Part shown: positions 31,740-44,398 of the stretch, in pieces | Position numbering within the stretch: position 1 is the first letter of the stretch | Layout of the letters: each line of letters opens with the position of its first letter | Assembly: GCA_016858145.1 (NCBI GenBank) | Contig: JAEHOE010000004.1 | Location: forward strand, 1,798,001-1,862,000 | Direction of reading: 5' to 3' | Source: Edaphochlamys debaryana | Taxonomy: Eukaryota; Chlorophyta; Chlorophyceae; Chlamydomonadales | DNA: 64,000 nucleotides | Notes under the pieces: generated by a model | Database searches by the model: none | Told to the model about the DNA's origin: nothing | The model's input: only the letters and a program-made list of their open reading frames with translations | Program-made: the position numbers and the translations under genes

Positions 31740-32803
31740 GCATAAACGCCACCAGGGGTGATACAACAGGAGCTGGAAGAAGAGCGCAGCGATGCGGTTG
31801 ACCGATTTTGCAGAAGCCGACAGCTACGGTAAAGTTGCAGCCGTGCTGGACCTTGAGATCAGTTGCGGAGCATCAGCGTACCGCGAGCGAGAAGGGGCCT
31901 GAGTAACCAAAACGCGACCAGAATGCGCGGCAGCTTCGTCAAGGCGCGGTAGGTACGCATCAAGCTCGCTAAGTGGTAGTGACAGAACCATGAAGACTTA
32001 CAAAGGCAACTTATGCCTGATGGGGAGGACCGCCGGGTCCGTCACTCCGTCTTCCGCGATGCGGCCCCCCCTCGCCCCCCTCCGTGCCCATGGTCGCCCC
32101 CACGATGCGACTCCTTGCCACGTTGTTATCTTGCTAGCTGAATAACAGTATGTGTGGAGCGATTGATGAGGACTCACTAAAATAGGCAGGCAGCCACTTC
32201 TGGTCGATGCTCCGGTCTGTGGGGGACTGACCCCGGGGTCGTCAGCCGCTAGACGTATCAAACCGGCGCCCCAACTCCTCGCACACGTCACTTCACCCAC
32301 GGCATCCAGACCTTATGCACAAGCATATTCTTCGGTGCTCAGTGTTCTAGTCCTAGACTCCGCCTTCCTCCGCAGTGCTACGTAGACAATAGAACAACAA
32401 GAGTCGGGTGCCTACTAGAGTCCTTACTTGGCAGCCGGCCAGCCAGCAGTGCTACGGGGCAACGGCCTTGGAGCGAATGGAGCCCACCCGCCACCCCACG
32501 CCAAGCGAACGACGTTAGTTCACCCGCAGCATCACGGCCCCGAACCAGTCGCCACCATGTTCAGCTACCCACTCAGCCTGCCTTTGGCAACCCCCATGCC
32601 CTATAAGCATAGCAATAATGATTTCTCTGCCATTCCTCTTTGCTTCCTCCATCCCCTTCAGGAATCCGGGTAATACCAGGAATACGACGGCCCAGATGGG
32701 GCCACCCGAAGCCCCGAGCCCGCGGCCACCGCCACAGGCCCCGCCTCGGAAGCCCCTCCCCCAGCCCCAACGGCCGGCCGCGGAGACCCTGCTGTGCCTG
32801 CGC
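31740..32803. other. Intergenic between the receptor-like gene 3' end and the P4H 5' end
   Basis: The composition is more balanced than in introns. TGTAA (minus strand) at 31998-32002 could be the polyadenylation signal of the large upstream gene. The upstream P4H exon(s) should lie in 31740-32000, where a hydrophobic frame IAALFFQLLLYHPWWRL ends at a TGCAG acceptor-like site near 31740, but no start codon in frame was found. 32518-32700 contains a coding-like minus-strand stretch discussed in the findings. Confidence 0.4.
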
Positions 32804-35800
32804 CTACGGCCGCCAGGGCCAGAGCGAGGAGGGCTGGGACCGAGGGCATAGTTCTTGCTCCGGCTGGCCGGCCTGATGTGGCTGCTGAGATGGAGGCGAC
32901 GGCAGTGCTTGCAGGTGCGCAGCTTGCGAGGGCTGGGAGCCCAGGGGCAGCACAGCGGCCGCTGCGGCCGTGCCATCGCTTGGCGGGCCTGGACTCATCC
33001 GCACGGGTTCCGCAGCCTGCCCTGTCGATAGCGTCACGGCTGAGCTGTCTACCTCCGCATCCTCGCCGCCGCCCGCCTGCAGCGGCGGCATTAGTAATGG
33101 GGCGGACGGCGGCGGCACCAGCAGCAGCTGAGCAGGGGCCCCCGCCGCCACGACCGCATGACTGCCTGGCGGCGCCGCTGCAGCGGCGGCAGCTCCGCCA
33201 CGAGTGGCAGCCACCATAGCCGGCGAAGGCGGCGGGATGTGGTACGCCGCCGGACCGCCCAGGCGCACCATGTCCGGACTCAGGACCGGAATCCCGCCCG
33301 AGTCCGGACTCGGTCCGGACTCCAGAGCTCCGGACGACGCCAAACCGGACGAGCCGCCACTGTTTGTGCTGGTGCGCTCCTCCCCGGTCTTTTCCTCCAC
33401 CTTTTCTGGATCTGGAACCAGCACGAGGGACTGGCTAGAGTCATCAGCACCCGCCGGAGGGTCACCACCCTCAGCGGCCTCCAGGTCACCCGTACGTGTA
33501 CTGCTGCCCTTGCACTTGGTGTCGGCTGTGGCTGTGTGTCCTGCCCTTGTCCCTGCTGCGGTGAAGGCGCCGACCACGTCATCCTGCAACGTGAGCACCT
33601 GGCGGGCGGGCGGGTCGCAACATGAAGGTTCGGAAATAAACGAGTGGCCACGTTGCCATACACTGAGCACAACGCCCGTGATGGGGCAACCTCGCAGGAC
33701 AAGCAATAATGTTTGCGTGTCCTTGTTTGGTTACCTTGATCCAGGATCCAGCCTTGTAGACGCGCCACGAGATGGACAGCACGGCGCCTGTGATGTTGAT
33801 GGCCTGGAGCACAGCGCTGAAGACGTAGATGGGGGAGAGGATAGCCTGGATGGCACATACGGGGTAGGTGAGGGTGAGGTTGAGACCGGGGACCAGGAGG
33901 CAAGGTGGCGCCGTCCAGGTTCGTGCCAACAGCGGGTGCTAATACCCCACGCCATTGACCCCATCTTACCATCCCGGCGTTGCGCCCGATGACGTAGCAA
34001 GTGGTCTGTACGATGGCCTGGGGGAATGACTCGGTCAGGGGCTCCAGGAGCACCTGCGTGCGTGCGTGGCAGGGTAAGGCAGGGCAGGGCCAAGGTACGG
34101 CCAAATGGTTTGGGCAAGACAGGGCAAACGGAAGGACGGTGCGGACCACGGCGGACGGAAGCTGAACCTCATCTGCCGCTCGCCGCATGCTCACCGTTCG
34201 CTCGAACACCCTCATGGCGCCCTCGTACTGCAGCCGCTTGGGCATGCCGCTCGTGAGCCGTTGCTCGGCCCAGACCACGTGCGATGCGCGGCCCTCGGCC
34301 GTGTGGCGGCCCTTCCAAGCCGACCAGGTGGTTAGGTAGGTCACAAGGGTGAGGCCGCCGTTCCACACGAGCTCGAGGGGCATGCCGAGGGGGGCAGTGA
34401 CGATGCCGATTACCACGCACTTGAGCTTGGACCAGCCCCAGGTGTGTTCTTGGTGTAGGACGTGCAACACCCATGAGGCAGTCATGTTGGCCAGCAGGAT
34501 GAGGAGGACGGCGATGGCGGGCGCGGGCTGCGTTGTCCAGCCTTTGTAGCCCGCGACGAAGACCAAGTCCTGAAGGTACACAAGGAGCGAACAACAGAAT
34601 GAAAGTCGGCCTTTGCGGTGGGACGCGTAAAGTCACAGCTTCAAGCGTGTGGAGCGCCTCGTGCGTTGCTGACCGAGGATGGTTGCGGGGGAGGAAAGGA
34701 CGAGTAGCGCTTTGTGCGCACGACGCGCCGTACACAGTACGGTAGATCTGTACGTACCGAGATCATGTCGACCCAGTACAGCGTGACCACGAGGCGGGGG
34801 TGCACCACGTCCCACATGGGCCTCAGCACGCCCTTCCACGCGGCCTTGACGCGGTTCCAGAAGCGCCGCCAGCGCGGCGGCTGTCGGCCGGGGGCCGTTG
34901 TCCCGCCCTTACAATCTGACTCTGCCGCCCCATTGTGCCGCCTGAGCTCGTCAGCCTTCCTGCCTTTGTAGAAGGCACGCAAGAGGTGCATGGGCACGGC
35001 GAGGGCGGCGGCCAGGAAGGAGAGGATGATGGCGGGGAGCCACACCTTGAGAGCCACCTGGCCCTGGGGATGGGAGGGGGTGGGGTGGCAGGGCAGGGTC
35101 CGTGAGGATGGCTGGGTTATGGTACGCGGTGTGCAGTTGGTGGCAGACAGGAAGCACAGCACAGGCCGGTGACAACGGCGAAAGAGGAAATAAAGGCTTG
35201 CACGCTGCCCATTGTGCCGAACCCTAAGGGCGGGCCAAACACATGCGCGTGCATGAACCGCAACCCCAAGCTGCCGTCCGTACCCACCCGCGCCTCGGCT
35301 CCTCCGTAGCACCATACGGCTGGGTCCGGCTGCCAGTCCTTGTATGACTCGTGCACCTGCAGATGCGTGCGGACGCGGGGGATTGACCCCAGCAGGCCGG
35401 TGAAGATCGATGATGCCTGGGTGCCCTGGCTGAGGCCCTGACGCTCCAGCGCCCGGAGGTTATCAAGGGCGGCGCAGATCTCCATCACGTCATCCGAATC
35501 AATCGTACGGTCCCGTACGATCACGGTAGTGATGGATTGCCGCTGCTGGTAGTCCACCTGTGCGCGAGGTTGGGGCGGGACGGCAGTTCACTTCTGCAAG
35601 CTCCGCCCCCCTACCCCTAGCTCCATCACCGGCAGTACTTCTCATCACTCCTGATCTGCAAGATCTGCCGTACTTGGCCCCCCTACCTCATGCGCCTCAC
35701 CTGCTCGAAGTCCATGAGACCCGCTGCCGTACGGTTGACCACGTAGGCCCATCTGCGGTCCTGCTTAGGCAGCCGCCGCCAGTGGAGCATGAGCCTGGTG

Positions 35801-38612
35801 CCCTCAGTCCTAAGCACGTCATAGTCGGCCGTGCTGTCGAAGCTGTCCGTCAAACCCGAGCAGCCGGTGAGGTCAAGAAGAAAGGCCCTCTCGGGTCCTC
35901 TACATGGTGCGGGGCCCAAGCATACTGCGGTGTCGGCGGTGTCGGCGGTGTCGGCCAAAAAACGCCTTCTGCCGTGTGCTGAGCTGGGGTTGTGGGCAGC
36001 CCTGATCCACTCGCGGGGAACGGCGCCGAAGAGGCGGGGGTTGTGGGTGATGACCAGGTCCAGGGTGGACAGCAGGGGCGCCCAGTCAGCAGGCAGGGTG
36101 CCCTCCAGGTTGTTGCCTGCGGGGAAGGGACGGAGGGCCTGAATTCACGCACTGCATGCAGCTTGCGTGGCCTGCTCACGCACGTAGCTCTCGCCCGCCG
36201 TGCGCAGCTCCCGCCTTAGCTAACCTACCGTACTGCCATTAAAGACTCGCGGTTGATAAGTTCGAGGAGGGGCCCCGTATCGCAACTACCGGTACATGCG
36301 CCGCTGTACGTCACCCATCGATCCCACGCACCTGACAAGTCCACACGGACCGCCCTGTCCAGCAGCGTATTCCAGGCCGATCTGCTGTGGTCCAGAGCAT
36401 CTTGACGGGAGGGCAGGGGCCCCGACAGGCCATTGGAGCTGAGGTCGAGGACGAGGGTGGAGGCGTAGGCGGCGTACGGCAGGCCGTACACGAGTGCGTC
36501 CCTCAGGCTGCCCTGAAGGGCGTTGCTCGATAGGTTGACGTACAGCACGGGCACCGGTACGGCTGGGACGGGGCCGGACAGAGCGTTGCCTGCACGGTAG
36601 GGCAGAGGCAGGCAGGGAGCGAGGTAGGGAGGCAGGAGGTAGGGACACGTGGCGGGCGGAATAATGTTGATACGCTCACTCAGCTAGCCAGCGTGCGCAC
36701 GCCACCATGCCCCACCCCTCTCATGTGCTGTGCATGACCCACCCGACAAGTCCAGGAACGCAAGGTTGGCGGCGGGCAGCACCGGGTCCTTAAACAGGGC
36801 GGCGGGGTCACCGGCATCGAAGGGGCGAAGCAGCGTGGCGAGGGCGCTGTTGGCGTTCCCTCGGAGGCCCAGACCGGCTAGCCGCACGCCTGCCACCACT
36901 CGTTGCGCCTGCCATGGCATTGGGAGGGGGGAAGGGAGAGGACGGTCTCAGTGGCGGCATCTATCTGCTGAGAGAGCGAGGGCGGGGAACTAAACGGTCT
37001 TAGCGGCGCGCGGCCCTCAAAGCTCTGTCACGGCAGAAGGCCTGGGCAGGATCACATGCCATTGGCCTTCGGTATCCACAACTGTCAATGTGTGTCTCTC
37101 CTGAACACCTGGACCACCCGCTTGCCGTACCGGTTGCTTTTGACACGTGTCCAGAGTCCCATTCGTCTCGGTCACAGGGACCCACGCGGGGGTGCCATCG
37201 ACTTGGGTCGCACGGTCTGATCCGAGAAAGGCCAGCATATCTACGCCACGTGCGCTGTCCCGATACGCTGACGCAGCAGAGTACGACACGCACGTGAGAC
37301 GGTCCATTACGTAAGCGGGCGGCGGCTGCGGTACGGGTGCAGCAGGCGGGTCCGGTGACCGTGGCGGCGGCGGCGTAGCGGGGCGGACGAAGCCTCCGAG
37401 CAGCGGCAGGTCCAGACCCGAGCCTTCCTTCCCGTCGTCGTTGACAGCGCTCAGTGCTGGCGGCCGGGGCGGCATGGCTGGCGGCCGCGCCCTGACCGGA
37501 GGCGGGGTCGGGGGCGAGAGCTTCGGCAGAAATGCAATCGTCACTTGGTCGAGCACGCCAGTCGACACCAGGTCAATTCCGCCGGGCCGGCTGAAGGACT
37601 TGAGGACGGCCAGCATGTGATACCTGTCGCCCACACGAGACGGCGTCGGCAGAGTTGTTGAAAGGTCACGGGCCTCCTTGACGGCCTTACCAAGGGCAAG
37701 CGCCAGGGCGGTTGCGTTGACCAGGATGTACGGCGACCACGTGCCCCGAAGGGGGTGGGAGGGCGTGAGCCAGTCCTGACGCAGGCTGCGGCCGGTAGCG
37801 GTTGTACTGCTGCTGATGACACTGCTGTTGACAACCGCCCCTGATGACTCGGACTCGGACCCTGGTGACGTCTGCTGCTGGGAAGCGTCGAGGAGGCTCA
37901 GGCCGCCGAGGCTCGTGCCGGTGTACTGGCTGTTACAGGTCGAGTCGAGTGGAGTGGGGCGGGCGCTGGACGCCGCGTTGGGGTTACCGAGGACCATGAA
38001 AGTGGTAGGTTCGGGGCCCGTTGTCGCAACATCTGTTTGGAGTTGTTGGGCTGATGATGAGGAGCTTTGGGAACTGGTTGGGCTGGCGGCGGCGGAGGCA
38101 GCACGGCGGTCGGCGGCGGTGGGCCACGGGGCGACGAAGGCAGGGCAGGAGGCGCGGGTACCGGGCGGAGCTGGGGGCCCCGGCGGGGGCGGACTCGGCG
38201 GCAGCGGCGGCGGCGGGGGCCGCGGCGGCCGCGGTGAGGGAGGCAGCGGCGGCGGCGGCAATGGAGGGCGCGGCGGCTTCGGCGATGGCGGGCGAGGCGG
38301 TTTGGGGGAGGGCGGGCGCGGTGGCGGCGGCGAAGGCGGGCGTGGTGGCTTGGGCGAGGGCGGGCGTGGCGGCCGTGGTGATGGGGGGCGGGGAGGCCGC
38401 GGGGAGGGGGGCCGTGGAGGTCGTGGTGAGGGCGGGGGCTGCGGCTGACTCGGCTCGTCCGGCGGCTCTAGCGCTGAGCCCGGCGGCGGCGGTGGCGGCG
38501 GAGGTGGCGGCGGAGGCAGCGGCGGCGGTGGTGGCGGCGGCGGCGGCGGTAGTGGTGGCAGCGGTGGCGGCGGCGGCGGCGGGGGTGGCGGCGGCGGGAA
38601 CGAAGGTGGTGG

Positions 38613-38643
<31 letters not shown>

Positions 38644-41295
38644 GAGGGGTTGGACAACGGCAGCCCGCTTAGCGAGTCCATCCACTCAAACGTTGTCAAC
38701 GCGCAGCCGGCGTCCTCAACTGCCCATCCCCACTCGCTCAGCCACTCCAGTGCTTGCGGGCCAACGGAGGTGTTGAAGCAAGGGATCTGCAGTAGCTCCT
38801 CAGAGCTGAGGGGCATGCCGGGGAAGGCGTTGCCCAGGAGCGTGGTGACGTCAGCGGCGATGGCCAGGAGCTGACCGCAGCGCGAGGCGGCCGGGGCGGT
38901 GCGGGAGGCGGCGAAGGGGCTGTAGAGAGCGATGGCGTCCGCGGCGGTGGAGCAGTAGGCTGCAGAATGTAGGAGCGGGAGGTGGGAGCGGAAGGGTTTC
39001 AGCCCTTGAGGTTGGGGCATGCGGCCCTGGGGTAGGGTCTCGGGGTAGGCAGCAGGGTCCCCCACTCCCCCACTCACCTAGTGGGTCGAACTTCGGGTAG
39101 CAGACCAGGCAAACAGCATCCTGAGGGCCCGTGCAATCAAGAAGAGCGGATTACCACCGGCATGGCATCACGCGGGAAAGCATCGCAAGCCCTCTTCACC
39201 CCCTCTGTTTGCATCCATGCACGCTTGCTCCGTCCTGAATTACCCCTGCCCCCCTAGGTAACATGGCCACGGCAGACGGCACCCGGGACCGGGGCGCAGG
39301 TTACCCACACTCTGAGCACAGGAGGTCTGCGACTCTTGGGCGTCAATGACTTCGTACGGGCAGTCTGTGGCGCTGGCTTCCGATCCGGTGCAATTGAGGC
39401 TGTCCAGCACGAAAGAGGACGCGGGGCCAAAGACGGCCCCTCGGTACGCAGCGCCGCTCACGAAGCCAAGCCCACGGCACAGGACGTCGGCCGAGCGGCG
39501 GGAGAAGGAGCGACCTGCTGCGCAGGCACGCGGCATGCACGGGGGGCATAAACCACTCGAACCAGCCACGGATCTGCGCGTACGCGTCTAGACGTACGCA
39601 AACAGGACGGACCTGGGACGCGGGAACTCTTACCCCGAGCAACCCCTCGACCATCAACCTGTAGTACGCGTCGCCCCTACCTCTTCCCCCCTATCCGTCC
39701 TTCTTTCCAGGTGTTCCCCATCCGGCCCTACACATCATCCAGCCCTTTACCCTGACAGCCCCAGCGCAGGCTCACCGCAGATGGCCCCCTCCTGCCACAA
39801 CACGGGAGAGCCGCCGCCGTCCGACGCGCCCACGAGCACCTCGGGCCGCCCCCTCTGCAGGCGCCCACTGGAGTCCGTGAGATTGTCCGCCAGGCTCACC
39901 ACGAGCCACTCGTCGAGGAAGGACCGGGAGCCTGTATGTCCGGGTGGGGAATATGTACAGTATGGTATGGCGAGGGTGCACACGTGGGAGGACGGCGGCA
40001 GGTTTGATCTGGGTCGGGTCATTGGGAGGAGGAGGAGAGACGATGTCCGGTACCTCAGCCGATGGATGCGCAGTGCGTGCCACCCGCACCAACCAAGCCA
40101 GTCCCTTTGTTCTTGACTTACTCCTCAGAAGAGCTCGCCGGCTGCCGCCTGAGGTAAGCGCGTTCGCTCGTGCCGGGCGGTGCTTGTTGGCATCGCCGAG
40201 GCGGCTCGAGCGCGCCCATGCCCGCCCCGCTCCGGCACCCGCCGTCGCTGGGAGGAGCGCCTCCGCCTCCGCTGCATGCATCCCCCGCTGCTGCCGCCGC
40301 CAACGCACGCCCTCGCCACCACCAGCACCCCCTGGTGTGACGCGTTTGTCCAGAGCCCCCGCCCCCAGGGCCATGCGGCGGCGGCTGCCGCCGTCAGCAG
40401 GCGAGGATGAAGTGCTCACGGCAGGGTCGATGGTGGCGTAGGCTAGGTCCCAAGTCAGGGGCCCGTCCTCATCGTCTGGCTGACCCCAGTCACCTGCGTG
40501 CATGTGGGTCGCGTGCAGCAGGAGCAGGACGCACCGTCATTGCGTGCGTACTCATGCCCTCAGGGCAACCCACCCACCCAGCCACACGTGAAACGCCGCC
40601 CGATCCATCGTGTTCCTGAGCGCCCTGCACCTGACCACAAAACACACCTGGTATGCCGCCGTTGCAGTACTGGCCACTTAGGCTTAAGAGACTTTTGGCA
40701 ACGTCTCGGAACCCCTCCACCAGGCCCACGTCAGCAGTGGCCTGGAGCCTTAGGTCGTCGTCACTTCCGCTGCTGGCCCGGAAGCAGCTTGGCCGCGCGT
40801 AGGCCCGTACGACGGCGTCCACCAGCCAGCTGAAGAGGCTGTGGAGCGTGCGGCATGACTCGACGCCGGCGGGGTCCAGCATCCGAGACTGTGGCCGCAC
40901 GAGCGTGGCCTCAAGGGCGGGTAGCAGCGATACGCTCACTTTGCTGAGCGAGAGGGCGAGGTTGGCGCAGAACCGGGCCTGGGTGCCATCGGGGTCATCT
41001 CCCGGGTTGAAGGTAGTCGCGAAGTCCGCTGCGATCACGTCGGAAGCAAACTCGTCTGTCGAAGGGGAGGAGGCACTGCAGGGCGAGGGCCAGGCAGGCG
41101 GCAGGAGGGGGGCAAGAGAGGGCGGGGGTCAGGTATGGTCGGCGGGGGCCGAGGGCCTCCGAGCGCGTGGGCGGGACACTGAGGGGAAAGGACGCTGCGG
41201 AAGGCGGCTGACCTCGCGGTTCTCAGAACAACTGCCATGCTCAGAAGAGCGACCAGATATGGAAGAGAGAGCGAGGGCGCGGCTGCTCTAACCAT
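32804..41295 (-). CDS. Giant SRCR / proline-rich / LRR multi-pass membrane protein
   Basis: Start at 41295 with signal peptide MVRAAAPSLSLPYLVALLSM, then exons down to 32804 (end QPSSLWPWRP). Order: N-terminal domain (about 41056-40650); basic Ser/Arg-rich stretch (40494-40130); SRCR domain split over two exons (39938-39775 GRPEVLVGASDGGG...AICG, and to 39297 ADVLCRGLGF...LDSLNCTGSE with SATDCPYE); a domain at 38962-38650; PPP and SPRPPRPP repeats (38645-38150); second ectodomain (to about 37280); leucine-rich repeats (36920-35985, LYVNLSSNALQGSL, LVLDLSSNGLSGPLP); and from about 35230 at least six hydrophobic helices (FISSFAVVTGLCC, AIILSFLAAALAVP, IAVLLILLANMTASWV, VVIGIVTAPLGM, ESFPQAIVQTTCYVIG, SPIYVFSAVLQAINI), ending in a Gly/Pro/Ala-rich tail. 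It is likely a surface receptor-like or wall-linked membrane protein; function unknown. Exact splice edges are partly unresolved. Confidence 0.75.
38150..38645 (-). repeat. Hydroxyproline-glycoprotein-type repeat region within the SRCR gene
   Basis: In the coding frame this encodes runs of PPPPPP interrupted by Ser, Leu or Phe, followed by about nine (S/L)P(R/K/P)PPRPP units. Such sequences form polyproline-II rods in volvocine wall proteins and are substrates for prolyl 4-hydroxylases; a P4H gene lies immediately downstream. The plus strand is correspondingly GGC/GGT-rich. Confidence 0.85.
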
Positions 41296-43070
41296 GCTGC
41301 CTTCGGTGCATCCCTAGCTCGGCGCTAGTGCCTGGCAGCGACCACGCACGCCGCTGACGCGTGCCTCGCGAGATAGCAACAAGTGCACAAATCCAGGCGA
41401 CAAACAGCGCTCTCTCGCGCGGGAGTTGGTTGATTGCAAGGCCCAGCAGCGTCGGGTCGTCACGCGTTTGTAGCCAGGCAACAGGCAATAAATAAGGTTG
41501 CGCGGAAAGGTCCCTGCTGTGACGGATGCGGTGCTTTAGCAGACTGCAACTCCACTGCGCGACGAGTACGGAGGCCCCGCCTGGGCCCCAGCCCTCGCCC
41601 CGGGCCAACAGCGCCAAGCGATGCTCCCGCTGGCTCCTTTGATCCTGCATTGCCTGGTAGGCTGGGGTTTTGTAATGGCTCGCCCAACCAGTTACTGGGC
41701 CTGTTCGGCCATGCAGGCCTGCAGGCATCCTGCCGGACGCTTATTTAGATCACACTCGGTCTTACATGCCTAGATGAACGAATCAACTGGTGACGGGAGC
41801 AACGCGATGGAAGCCAGAGCGGGCGAATACATCCTTGCAGCCACAAAGCTACACCTGCATCGATCGCACCGCGTTATAACATACAAGCTATTCAGCTAAG
41901 GTTGCGACTGCAGGAGGCGCTCGCGCGTATGGGGTCGCCGGTTGGCCTGGTCTGGACACGCGCGCTGTCGAGGAGGTCTGTGCGACATCGTGGGTCACCG
42001 TGGGGCTTATCCTTCTGCCCATTTCGAGGGCAGTTTCGAGGGCAGTTCGGGCAAGTGTCTGGGCAAGTGTTGGGGGTCGGCGGGGTCGTTACTGCCTAGT
42101 CCACTTGCCGACTTACGACTCCGCAAAACCACCTAAACTGATGTTAATTGACAAGAGAGCCGCTACGAGGGGAGTGACACGCCGGGGGATCACTTTGCCG
42201 AACGCGATGCGCAAGTACACTTATGACCCCAGTGTGCCTGCTAAGGCCGGGAACACCTAGGCCCGCGCGCCTACAGCCCCCTGATAATATCTGGACCAGC
42301 TTGGTGCGGGCGTGTTTGCGCGCAGGGGCTTAGGGTCGCCCGGGATTCCCAACCCCTCCCGGCGGCCGGTTGTAAGTCGGCACGCCTAGTACCCTTCCCC
42401 GAGCTGCCCTCCGTCCCCATCCACGCTGCGCCGTGACGATGTGCAGCTGCCTACCTTGCGGTGAACCACCCTAGAACTTATGACACACAGGAGGCCCCTC
42501 AAAGCCTCCCCCCCCACACACACACACCGACTGCTGGTGGCGTGCGCCGGGCGGTGCCCACCAGCCCAGTTTCGACAACTGGATTTAGCGTCACTTAGCC
42601 TCTCAGAGGACCAACGTTGCCCGGCCCCATCCTACCAGCGGGTGCTCGTTTACGTGTGCTCGGACGACGACCGTGCCGTATCAGCCGCAAGTGGTCCCCT
42701 CGGGGCGAAATGGAGCGCCTGAGGTGAAGGGAGGGGCAAAACCTCAATCTCACGGTGGCACGGCAGCATAAGCTCATCCGCGTCAATTGCTGGTTGCAGC
42801 GGATGTCATGCATAGCTAATCTGATTAAAAGCCTTCATAAAACCTTCGTTACGCCCTTCCCCGATCGCACCCCACTTCGACCAAACCCCACCTCAGCGTC
42901 CACCGTCTTGCCCCCCAGCCCCCCACCTGCAGTCACCACAGTCCTGCCTGGGCTTCGGCCACCTGGTCGCACGGTCGCTGCTTCACAGCGGATAGTACCT
43001 CGCCAGGGTTGTAGGAAACGATTTCCCGTTGCAATTTGCTGGCCTGCTTTTCGCGTCACCTCGTCTTTTC

Positions 43071-43234
43071 CCCGTTTCTCATTCCCCCACCTGCAGCGCC
43101 TCCTGGTGAGCCACGGGCAGGTGGCTCCACAGCGCCACCCGCTCCTCCACCGCCGCAACCACGGGGTCGAAGCGGCGCCTGGGGGGTAGAGGGAGGGGGG
43201 GAAGGGGGAGAGGCAGGGGGGAATGAGAAACGGG
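43071..43234. repeat. Perfect 18-bp inverted repeat flanking the captured exon
   Basis: CCCGTTTCTCATTCCCCC at 43071-43088 is perfectly inverted at 43217-43234. Homology to the P4H locus stops exactly at these arms. This suggests a small terminal-inverted-repeat element or a hairpin-mediated insertion. No target-site duplication is obvious outside the arms. Confidence 0.8.
43084..43221 (-). pseudogene. Captured copy of one P4H exon with both intron edges
   Basis: 43084-43190 is identical to 30731-30838, the exon RFDPVVAAVEERVALWSHLP...HQEALQ of the P4H gene, with its CCCCAG acceptor and GTGGGG donor. Weaker similarity runs on to 43221. No other P4H exon lies nearby, so it cannot encode an enzyme. 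It is exactly bounded by the inverted repeat 43071-43088 / 43217-43234. Confidence 0.9.
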
Positions 43235-44398
43235 TTATGGGGGGCAGGGGGGACGCAATATGCTGTAGGTGGTCACATGGGATGATTGAAGGAAAGCCGG
43301 AGCTCGGCATAGCGCAGGATTGACCACTCGGACCGCGGGTTGTACTGCCGTTAGCCAGACACCCCACGGTCGTAGCATGCTGGTGATTTCGACCTGGGGT
43401 TGGGGGGGCTGGGGCAGATCGTACGGTACCGGAGTTGAGCTTGGGATGGGCCCAGCAGCTCACCCGCTGTAGTCCCACTCTATAGTCCCGGGTCCCTTTG
43501 GTACGCCTGCGCCGCCGGCGAGTCAGCCGATTATCGCCATGGTACACCCTTACAGCTGGGTATCCAATCTCACCGCTCGCCACTATGAAGACAGCTTCCC
43601 TGCATCATCATCACGGTTACATCACAACAATAGTCTCCGCAACAACACCAGTTCGCCAGCGCCGTTGTCGTCCTGGGTACCCGATAATGGCAAACGTACA
43701 TTTTGCACACAAACGCGAACGCAACTGAAGCCAGCCCTTAGCAATTGCACGCTACGTTGCTGGAGTACCCCCCTCCCACCAGCATTTGCCTACCCGTAGC
43801 TAGCAACGCAAACCCATCAGACCACCGTAGCACACATACCAAGCCTACCTAAGCCAACCACACAGAACAACAGTCATGCCCCCATGCCCGACATCGCATC
43901 CAGTCCTCTCTGCCCGGCGTCACTCTCTTGGTCACCCGCCGTCCGCATGCCCCAACCAGGCCCCGGTTGCAATGCTGCCGATTTACTATCTCCCATCTTC
44001 CTCCATCACACAGCCGCCTCAATGTAAGAGATTGCACTAGCTGGATGGAGCCATAGGATATATGCACACCGCCCTTGACCTGGCGATAGCCTGAGCCCCA
44101 CAAAGGTTGTCCTCCAACCCCCATGTCCCCACCACATCATACCAGTACTGAGACGGCGGCCAAACCCTCAGAGCCCCGCTCCTCCGCAAAATCGTATGAA
44201 TAGCAAACTTGCAGTTGGCGCAAAGCAGCCAGCTCAGTTCGTACCAAGACAAGCATCAACCAACAAGCCACCCACTGTACCCTCACTCGTTCCCCCACAA
44301 TACCCACACTCGTCACCTCCCACTCCAAGACTAGATGACGGCTGGCGCCGACCCAGATACGTCTGAACCAGCCGCACACCCGCCAGAGCGAGAAGGCT

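Larger units (their letters stand above)
41296..44398. other. Gene-poor 3.1-kb region with a captured exon copy
   Basis: The first few hundred bases should be the promoter of the large receptor-like gene. From about 41450 to 43070 no exon with family resemblance was seen on either strand. 43034-43066 repeats 52972-53005. 43071-43234 is the inverted repeat with the P4H exon copy. 43240-44390 is less GC-rich, shows nothing recognisable and should include the 3' UTR of the MATE gene. Confidence 0.45.

Noticed and set aside
37816..38776. Gly/Ala-rich plus-strand frames opposite the SRCR gene
   Set aside because: Mirror images of the PPP and SPRPPRPP coding repeats on the minus strand.
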